Source: Actinomadura sp. NAK00032 (GTDB lineage Bacteria > Actinomycetota > Actinomycetes > Streptosporangiales > Streptosporangiaceae). Taken from it: a stretch of 64,000 nucleotides of DNA. The stretch spans positions 4,092,001 through 4,156,000 of the forward strand of contig NZ_CP054932.1 in the NCBI RefSeq assembly GCF_013364275.1, in the 5' to 3' direction. Below, piece by piece: positions 58,284 to 64,000 of this stretch (positions are counted from its first letter, which is position 1; each line of letters begins with the position of its first letter). A model generated the notes under the pieces. That model saw nothing but the letters and a program-made list of their open reading frames with translations, had not been told where the DNA came from and did no database searches. A program made the translations under genes and the position numbers.

Positions 58284-59633
58284 GTGAACGAGCCGGCACG
58301 CCCGCTGCGCCTGCGCCGCCGCGTCCGGCGCAGGGCCCACCGGGTCCTGCGCCGCGCGGCGCTCCTGGCGCTGCGCCCGCTGCGGTGGCGGCGGCCCGCG
58401 GCGGACCACCGGCGCGGCGACCGCCTCCGCGTCCGCGTCCTGCTGCAGAACGCGCACGGCACCGGCGGCACGATCCGCACGGTGCTCAACCTGTGCGGCC
58501 ACCTGGCCCGCGACCACGACGTCGAGATCGTCAGCGCGCTGAAGGGCAGCGAGAAGGCGTTCTACCCGCTGCCCGCCGGCGTCGCGGTCACCTACGCCGA
58601 CGACCGGTTCGCCCGGCCTGGCCGGCCCGCCCGGCTCCTGGGCCGGCTGCCGAGCCTCCTCGTGCCGGCCGACGAGGCGTCCTTCCGCCACATGACCCTG
58701 TGGACGGACGTCCGGCTCGTCCGCGCCCTGTACGGCACACCGGCCGACGTCCTCATCGGGACCCGGCCCTCCCTCGTCCTGCTGGCCGCCGAACTCGCCC
58801 CGCGCGGCGTCGCCGTGATCGGGCAGGACCACATGAACCTCGGCTCCTACCAGCCCGCGCTCCGGAGCCAGGTCGTGCGCGGGTACCGGCGGCTGACCGT
58901 CCTCGCCACCCTCACCGAGGCCGCCCGCACCGACTACGCGCGGGCGCTCGCCGGGACCGGCGTCCGCATCGCGCGGATCCCGAACGCCGCGCCGCCGCTG
59001 CCGGGCCCGCCCTCCCGGCGCGAGGACAAGGTCGTGCTCGCCGCCGGACGGCTCGTCCGCACCAAGGGCTTCGACCTGCTGATGCGCGCCTTCGCGCCGA
59101 TCGCCGCCGAGTACCCCGACTGGACGCTGCGCATCTTCGGGTCGGGCGCCCGGCGGGACCGGCTGCTCGCGCTGATCGGCGAACTCGGCCTCACCGGCCG
59201 GGTGGAGCTGCGCCCCCGCACCGCCGACCTGCCCGCCGAGATGCGGCGCGCGTCGGTCTACGCCCTGTCGTCGCGCCGCGAGGGCATGCCGATGGTCGTC
59301 ATCGAGGCCATGGGGATGGGCCTGCCGGTCGTGTCGTTCGACTGCCCGCACGGGCCCGCCGAGCTGATCGCCGACGGCGCGGACGGGCTGCTCGTCGCGA
59401 ACGGCGACGTCGACGCGCTCACCGCGGCACTGCGCAAGCTGATCAGCGATCCGGCCCTGCGCGACCGCCTCGGCGAGCGCGCGCTGCGGTCGGTGCGCCG
59501 CCATGACCTGGACCACATCGGCGCCCGGTGGTCCCGCCTCATCGCCGCCGCCGCGGACGGGCGCCCCGGGCCGTTACCGCGGCCCTGGATCCGGCGTCCG
59601 GGACCCGGCCGGAATACTGGGCGGTGTGAGTGA
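58284..59633 (+). CDS. Glycosyltransferase family 4 protein
   Basis: GT-B retaining glycosyltransferase of 449 residues. A very basic N-terminus (Arg-rich, 1-48) precedes the fold. GTGGTIRTVLNL is the acceptor-domain glycine loop. The donor domain has VLAAGRLVRTKGFDLLMRAFA and the EX7E motif in SSRREGMPMVVIEAMGMG. Sugar and acceptor are unknown; a wall polymer is possible from the neighbours. GTG 58284. Its last eight bases overlap the sensor kinase start. Confidence 0.88.
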   Translation: MNEPARPLRLRRRVRRRAHRVLRRAALLALRPLRWRRPAADHRRGDRLRVRVLLQNAHGTGGTIRTVLNLCGHLARDHDVEIVSALKGSEKAFYPLPAGVAVTYADDRFARPGRPARLLGRLPSLLVPADEASFRHMTLWTDVRLVRALYGTPADVLIGTRPSLVLLAAELAPRGVAVIGQDHMNLGSYQPALRSQVVRGYRRLTVLATLTEAARTDYARALAGTGVRIARIPNAAPPLPGPPSRREDKVVLAAGRLVRTKGFDLLMRAFAPIAAEYPDWTLRIFGSGARRDRLLALIGELGLTGRVELRPRTADLPAEMRRASVYALSSRREGMPMVVIEAMGMGLPVVSFDCPHGPAELIADGADGLLVANGDVDALTAALRKLISDPALRDRLGERALRSVRRHDLDHIGARWSRLIAAAADGRPGPLPRPWIRRPGPGRNTGRCE

Positions 59634-61344
59634 GGAGCCCCGCTCGGGGGAGGAGCGCGCACGGCTCGTCCTGCCGGAGCTGAAGCTGGACGATCTGCTG
59701 GCCGAGCTGCAGGCGCGGCTGGACACCGCCCGCGCCACCCGCGACCGGGTGCACGCGCTGCTGGAGGCGGTCGTCTCGATCGGCGGCGAACTCGACCTGG
59801 AGACCGTGCTGCGGCGGATCACCGAGGCCGCCACCGCCCTGGTCGACGCGCGCTACGGCGCCCTCGGCGTCATCGGCGACGACGGCGAGCGGCTCGCCCG
59901 GTTCGTCACGGCCGGGGTGAGCGAGGCGGAGACCGAGGCGATCGGGCACTGGCCGCACGGCCGCGGCATCCTCGGGCTGCTGATCCGCGAGCCGCACGCG
60001 ATCCGGCTGCCCGACCTCGGGGAGCATCCGGACTCCTACGGGTTCCCCCCGAACCACCCGCCGATGCGCACGTTCCTCGGGGTGCCGGTCCGCGTCCGGG
60101 ACGAGGTGTTCGGCAACCTGTACCTGACCGAGAAGGCCGGCGGCGGCGAGTTCGACGCCGAGGACGAGGTCGTGGTGACCGCGCTGGCCACGGCCGCGGG
60201 CGTGGCGATCGAGAACGCGCGGCTGTACGAGGAGACGCGGCGCCGCGAGCGGTGGCTGGAGGCGTCCGCGGAGATCTCCACGGCGCTGCTGTCGGGCACC
60301 GGCACCGGCGAGGTCATCGACCTCGTCGCGCGGCGCGCCCGGGAGATCGCCGGGGCGCGGCTGAGCGGCGTGGCCCTGGTGGACGAGGCGCGCGGCGAGG
60401 CCGTGGTGGAGGCGGTCGACGGCGACGGCGCCCGGCACCTGCTGGGGACGCGGCTGCCGCTGGAGAGCTCGGTGTCGGGCAGGGTCCTCGCCGAGGGCGC
60501 GGCGCTGCGGCTGGCCGACGGCTCCGCGGCGGGGCGGGAGGCCGGGGCGCCGGGGGAGGCGCCGGTCGGACCGCTGCTGGTGGTGCCGCTCGGCACCGGC
60601 GCCGCCGCGCGCGGCACGATCGTGGTGATCGACCCGCCGGGCGGCGCGCCGTTCACCGACGAGACCCGGCGGCTGCTGGAGGCGTTCGCCGGGCAGGCGG
60701 CCGTCGCGCTGGAGCTGGCCGACCGGCGCCGCGACACCGAGCGGCTGACGCTGCTGGAGGATCGCGACCGGATCGCCAAGGACCTGCACGACACCGTCAT
60801 CCAGCGGCTGTTCGCGACCGCGATGACGCTGATGTCCGCCGTCAAGATCACCGAGCGGCCGGAGGTGGCGACGCGGGTGCGGCGGGCGGTGGACGACCTG
60901 GACGACACCATCCGGCAGATCCGCTCCACCATCTTCGCGCTGCAGGCGCCGCCCGACGAGGAGTCGCTGCGCAGCCGGACGCACACGGTGGTCGACGCCG
61001 CCGCCGAGCGGCTGGGGTTCGCGCCGTCGGTGCGGCTCGCCGGGCTGCTGGACACCGCCGTCGGCGACGCGGTCGGCGAGGACCTCCTCGCGGTCGTCCG
61101 GGAGGCCCTGTCGAACGTGGCCCGGCACGCCGGCGCCAGTGAGGCCGCCGTGGTCGTCGACGTCGGCGACGACCTCACCCTGCGGGTCGAGGACGACGGC
61201 CGCGGCATCCCCGAGGGCGGCCGCCGCAGCGGCCTGCGCAACATGCGCGAGCGCGCCGAGGGGCACGGCGGGTCCTTCACCACGCGGGACCGGCCGGGCG
61301 GCGGCACCGTCCTCGTCTGGCGCGTCCCGCTCGGCGACGCCTAG
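59626..61344 (+). CDS. DevS/DosS-like GAF sensor histidine kinase
   Basis: Soluble NarL-class kinase of 572 residues: two GAF domains (about 55-200 and 210-365), HisKA_3 with DRIAKDLHDTVIQRL (phospho-acceptor H388) and a HATPase with DDGRGIPEGG and GLRNMRERAEGHGG. The first GAF contains NHPPMRTFLGVPVRVRDEVFGNLYLTEK; H144 is near the haem ligand of mycobacterial DosS by my recollection, not checked. No partner response regulator is adjacent. GTG 59626 overlaps the glycosyltransferase end by eight bases. Confidence 0.88.
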   Translation: MSEEPRSGEERARLVLPELKLDDLLAELQARLDTARATRDRVHALLEAVVSIGGELDLETVLRRITEAATALVDARYGALGVIGDDGERLARFVTAGVSEAETEAIGHWPHGRGILGLLIREPHAIRLPDLGEHPDSYGFPPNHPPMRTFLGVPVRVRDEVFGNLYLTEKAGGGEFDAEDEVVVTALATAAGVAIENARLYEETRRRERWLEASAEISTALLSGTGTGEVIDLVARRAREIAGARLSGVALVDEARGEAVVEAVDGDGARHLLGTRLPLESSVSGRVLAEGAALRLADGSAAGREAGAPGEAPVGPLLVVPLGTGAAARGTIVVIDPPGGAPFTDETRRLLEAFAGQAAVALELADRRRDTERLTLLEDRDRIAKDLHDTVIQRLFATAMTLMSAVKITERPEVATRVRRAVDDLDDTIRQIRSTIFALQAPPDEESLRSRTHTVVDAAAERLGFAPSVRLAGLLDTAVGDAVGEDLLAVVREALSNVARHAGASEAAVVVDVGDDLTLRVEDDGRGIPEGGRRSGLRNMRERAEGHGGSFTTRDRPGGGTVLVWRVPLGDA

Positions 61345-61376
61345 CCGGCTCCGCGTTCGCCGGCGGCCGCCCGCGT

Positions 61377-61886
61377 TCAGCCCTGTTCGAGCAGGCCGCG
61401 GACGTAGGCGGCCTGGCCGGCGTGCTGCAGGTCGTCGGAGAGCACGCTGACCAGCCGCACGGCGAGCGTGACCGGCGGGTCCCAGGAGCGGTCGACGACG
61501 CGGTCCAGGTCGCCGTCGGCCAGCGCGGACACGTACTCGGCGGTGCGGTCGTGGACGGCGTCGTGGTAGCCGGTCAGCAGGTCCGCCGACTCGACCCGGA
61601 CCGCCGCGACGTCGTCGGGCGTGTGCCCGTAGCCGGTGTCGAGGACGTCCAGCGGCAGGCCGAACCGGTCGGCCCAGCCGTCGTCGGTCCACACCTGGCC
61701 GGTGCCGGCGGCGCCGGCGACGTGGTCGTCCTGGACGCGGGTCAGGTGCCAGACGAGCCACGCGATCGAGTTGGCCCCGTCCGCCGGCCGGTGGGCGAGC
61801 TCGTCGGCGGTGAGCCCGCCGACCGCGCCGTGGACGACCTCCCTGATCCTGCCGAACCCGTCGGTGAGCAGTTGCGCACTGATCAT
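61377..61886 (-). CDS. DinB family protein
   Basis: Four-helix-bundle protein of 169 residues (DinB/mycothiol-dependent superfamily). Likely metal ligands are H in WLVWHLTRVQDDH and in DDLQHAGQAAYVRG. Such proteins include thiol-dependent transferases and isomerases of actinobacteria; the substrate here is unknown. ATG 61886 (MISAQLL). It lies before the two-component pair, ten bases beyond the kinase stop, on the same strand. Confidence 0.85.
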   Translation of the reverse strand: MISAQLLTDGFGRIREVVHGAVGGLTADELAHRPADGANSIAWLVWHLTRVQDDHVAGAAGTGQVWTDDGWADRFGLPLDVLDTGYGHTPDDVAAVRVESADLLTGYHDAVHDRTAEYVSALADGDLDRVVDRSWDPPVTLAVRLVSVLSDDLQHAGQAAYVRGLLEQG

Positions 61887-61896
61887 TGGGCTGACG

Positions 61897-63147
61897 CTAC
61901 CCCGATCGCGCCGGCTCTCCCGTCCCGGGCGCCGCGTGTTCGGCGGCGGGCACGCGGGAGGGCAGCCGGACGGTGACGGTGAGGCCGCCGCCGGGACGCG
62001 GCTGCGCGGTGACCGTGCCGCCGTGCGCGGTGGCGGTCGCCCGGACGATCGACAGGCCCAGCCCGGAGCCGCGGTCGGACCGCACCCGGTCGTTGCCGAG
62101 CCGCCGGAACGGCTCGAAGATCGTCTCGATCTCGTAGCCGGGCACCACCGGCCCGGTGTTGGTGACGGTGATCTCCGCCCACCCGTCCCGGCCGCGGGTC
62201 GCGACCGCGAGCTCGCCGCCGTCGCGGTTGTGCCGGACCGCGTTCTCGACCAGGTTCTGCACCAGCCGCTCGACGAGCACCGGGTCGCCGGCCGTGGGCG
62301 CCGGGCCGAGCCGGCGGCCGGTGGTGAGCCCGCGGTCCCGGGCCTGCGGGCCGGCCTGCTCCAGGACGTGGCCGGCGACCTCCGCGAGGTCGAGCGGCGC
62401 CGCGTCCACCGCGATGTTCTCCGAGCCGGCGAGGGTGAGCAGGCCGTCGATGAGGCGCTCGTGCCGGCCGTTCACCACCAGCAGCGACTCGCCGAGCCGC
62501 TTGACGTCGTCGGTGGCGTCCGGGCGGCGCACCGCCACGTCCACGAGGGTCCGGTTGATGGCGAGCGGGGTGCGCAGCTCGTGGGAGGCGTTCGCGACGA
62601 AGCGCCGCTGCCCGTCGAACGCCCGCGCCAGCCGGCCGAGCATGGTGTCGAAGGTGTCGGCCAGCTCCTTGACGTCGTCGCGCGGCCCCCGGTAGGAGAT
62701 GCGCTCGGTGAGGTCGTGGCTGCGCGCGACCCGCCGCGCCGTCTCGGTGATCGTGTGGACGGGGCGCAGCGCCCGGTCGGCGAGCAGCCAGCCGAACCCG
62801 AGCCCGGCGGCGGCGACGAGGCCGAGCGCGACGCCGCCCTGGGTGAGCAGCGCGTTCAGCGTCTCCCGCCGGTAGGTCTCGCGCTCCTTGGTCAGCACCC
62901 CCTCCACCCGCCGGACGGTGGTCTCCCCCGGCGGCCCGTCGGGTTGCCGAGTGAGCGACCACTCCGGGGCGGAGCCCGTGAAGACCTGGTTCACGTCCAC
63001 CGGGTCGGCCTGCTGCGGCAGGCTGTTCTTCAACAGCAGGTAGGTCAGCCCCAGCAGGACGATCCCGGCGCACAGGAAAAGGCCCGTGTAGAGCAGGGTG
63101 AGCCGCATCCGGATCGTCGGCCGCAGCCGCTCGGTGACGTGCGTCAT
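61897..63147 (-). CDS. Sensor histidine kinase (OmpR-pair class)
   Basis: Membrane kinase of 416 residues. Two membrane spans, about 17-39 and 105-122, enclose a short extracytoplasmic loop of 65 residues. A HAMP segment follows; phospho-acceptor H189 lies in NASHELRTPLA; the ATPase has NLVENAVRHNRDGG, a shortened N-box and DRGSGLGLSIVRATA. ATG 63147 overlaps the stop of its response regulator (ATGA). The signal is unknown. Confidence 0.92.
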   Translation of the reverse strand: MTHVTERLRPTIRMRLTLLYTGLFLCAGIVLLGLTYLLLKNSLPQQADPVDVNQVFTGSAPEWSLTRQPDGPPGETTVRRVEGVLTKERETYRRETLNALLTQGGVALGLVAAAGLGFGWLLADRALRPVHTITETARRVARSHDLTERISYRGPRDDVKELADTFDTMLGRLARAFDGQRRFVANASHELRTPLAINRTLVDVAVRRPDATDDVKRLGESLLVVNGRHERLIDGLLTLAGSENIAVDAAPLDLAEVAGHVLEQAGPQARDRGLTTGRRLGPAPTAGDPVLVERLVQNLVENAVRHNRDGGELAVATRGRDGWAEITVTNTGPVVPGYEIETIFEPFRRLGNDRVRSDRGSGLGLSIVRATATAHGGTVTAQPRPGGGLTVTVRLPSRVPAAEHAAPGTGEPARSG

Positions 63148-63800
63148 GGAATGCGGTACCCCACTCCCGGGACGGTCTCGATGACCGGGGGATCGCCGAG
63201 CTTGCGGCGCAGCTTCATCAGCGTCACCCGGACGGTGTTGGTGAACGGGTCGGTGTGCTCGTCCCAGACCTTCTCCAGCAGCCGCTCGGCGGACACCACC
63301 GCGCCCTGCGCGCGCAGCAGCTCGGCGAGCACCCCGAACTCCTTGCGCGCCAGGTGGACGTACCGGCCGTCGCGGTACACCTCGCGGCGGGCCGGGTCGA
63401 GCCGGATCCCGGCGCGCTCCAGCGCCGGCGGCGCGGCCGGGCGGGCCCGCCGGCCGAGCGCCTGGATCCGCGCCACCAGCTCCTCGAACGCGAACGGCTT
63501 GGTCAGGTAGTCGTCGGCGCCGAGCCGCAGCCCGGCGACCCGCGCCGGGACGGCCACGGCGGCGGTCAGCATCAGCACCCGGACGAGCGCGCCCGACTCC
63601 ACCACCGCGCGGCACACGTCGTCGCCGTGCACGACGGGCAGGTCCCGGTCCAGGACGAGCACGTCGTAGTCGTTCACGCCGAGGCGCTCGAGCGCGGCGT
63701 CCCCGTCGTAGACCACGTCCACGGCGAGCGCCTCGGCCCGCAGCCCCTCGGCGATCGAATCGGCGAGCATCCGCTCGTCCTCGGCGATCAGTATCCGCAC
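63144..63800 (-). CDS. Response regulator, OmpR/PhoB family
   Basis: Regulator of 218 residues. Receiver domain with acidic pair E7-D8, phospho-acceptor D51 (VLVLDRDLP), MLTAA and DYLTKPF lysine. C-terminal winged helix: RLDPARREVYRDGRYVHLARKEFGVLAELL to VRVTLMKLRRKLGDP and GVGYRIP. GTG 63800 begins MRILIAEDE; the open frame upstream is not conserved. Its partner kinase overlaps it. A divergent gene starts at 63979 and may be its target. Confidence 0.93.
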   Translation of the reverse strand: MRILIAEDERMLADSIAEGLRAEALAVDVVYDGDAALERLGVNDYDVLVLDRDLPVVHGDDVCRAVVESGALVRVLMLTAAVAVPARVAGLRLGADDYLTKPFAFEELVARIQALGRRARPAAPPALERAGIRLDPARREVYRDGRYVHLARKEFGVLAELLRAQGAVVSAERLLEKVWDEHTDPFTNTVRVTLMKLRRKLGDPPVIETVPGVGYRIP

Positions 63801-63978
63801 GTCCGCCGTCCCCCTGTCCGCCCGCCGTCCCTGCCCGCTCCTGCCCGGTCCAGCTTGGGGGAGCGGGCGTAACGCCGGCATAACGCGATCCGGTTACGCC
63901 GGGGTTATCGCGCCGGCGGTGGACTTGCGCTCGGCGCCGGGCGACCGGTCCGGTGCGGACGACCGAGGAGATCGACCG

Positions 63979-64000
63979 ATGCGACGACAGATGCTCGTGG
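63979..64000 (+). CDS. Start of a divergent gene, cut by the window end
   Basis: ATG 63979 has GAGGAG eight bases upstream and reads MRRQMLV before the window ends. Nothing can be said of function. Its position 178 bases from the response regulator start, divergent, suggests regulation by it. Confidence 0.45.

Noticed and set aside
63144..63881. Longer response regulator start at 63881
   Set aside because: The added residues are unconserved and precede the canonical MRILIAEDE start.

Overview
The window is a high-GC actinobacterial chromosome segment. The evidence is GC-rich codon third positions throughout, frequent GTG/TTG starts with GTGA/ATGA stop-start overlaps, an rrn operon in 16S-23S-5S order with no tRNA in the spacer, and many typical actinobacterial families (LAL regulator, FolP2, GuaB1, lipoprotein L,D-transpeptidases, GAF-type histidine kinases). 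The 16S looks like that of a Thermomonosporaceae/Actinomadura-type organism, but that is only an impression without a search.

Layout. 0-5.5 kb: partial ABC ATPase, large LuxR-type LAL regulator, ABC-F ATPase with a structured leader. 5.5-6.7 kb: an unrecognised 244-residue protein followed by a compact RNA locus with two tRNA-like elements in circularly permuted order (T arm and 3' acceptor strand first, 5' acceptor strand and D arm second), closed by a strong terminator; this is the most unusual part of the window. 6.7-9.1 kb: MarR-ATPase-permease exporter operon. 9.2-17.9 kb: complete arginine cluster argCJBDFRGH with an ARG box over the argC promoter. 17.9-20 kb: alkyladenine DNA glycosylase and tyrS. 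20-26 kb: rrn operon.

26-28 kb: a lipoprotein, an I36-like secreted protein and a decayed DinB/methyltransferase chimera. 28-35.2 kb: TetR plus a four-gene AtuA/acyl-CoA carboxylase/acyl-CoA dehydrogenase operon, similar in composition to acyclic terpene (atu) or branched acyl-CoA catabolism. 35.3-41 kb: tiny Cys/His/Asp-rich secreted protein behind a perfect dyad, a P-loop kinase and an enolase-superfamily protein lacking several catalytic residues, an LCP wall-polymer ligase and GuaB1. 41-49 kb: Lrp regulator with two domain units, a CPA1 antiporter, LysR, DHA2 efflux pump with a UBP zinc finger, GDP-mannose dehydratase, FolP2, CGNR regulator. 49-64 kb: second CPA1 antiporter, aminotransferase/LysR divergent pair, membrane protein, two tandem lipoprotein L,D-transpeptidases, glycosyltransferase, DevS-like sensor kinase, DinB protein, an OmpR/HK pair and the start of a divergent gene.

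How parts work together: ArgR from inside the arg cluster probably represses argC onward; MarR, TetR and LysR genes sit next to the operons they probably control; LCP ligase and L,D-transpeptidases act on the envelope. A 16-nt motif (15/16 identical) lies upstream of both the RNA-locus protein and the Lrp gene, suggesting shared control.
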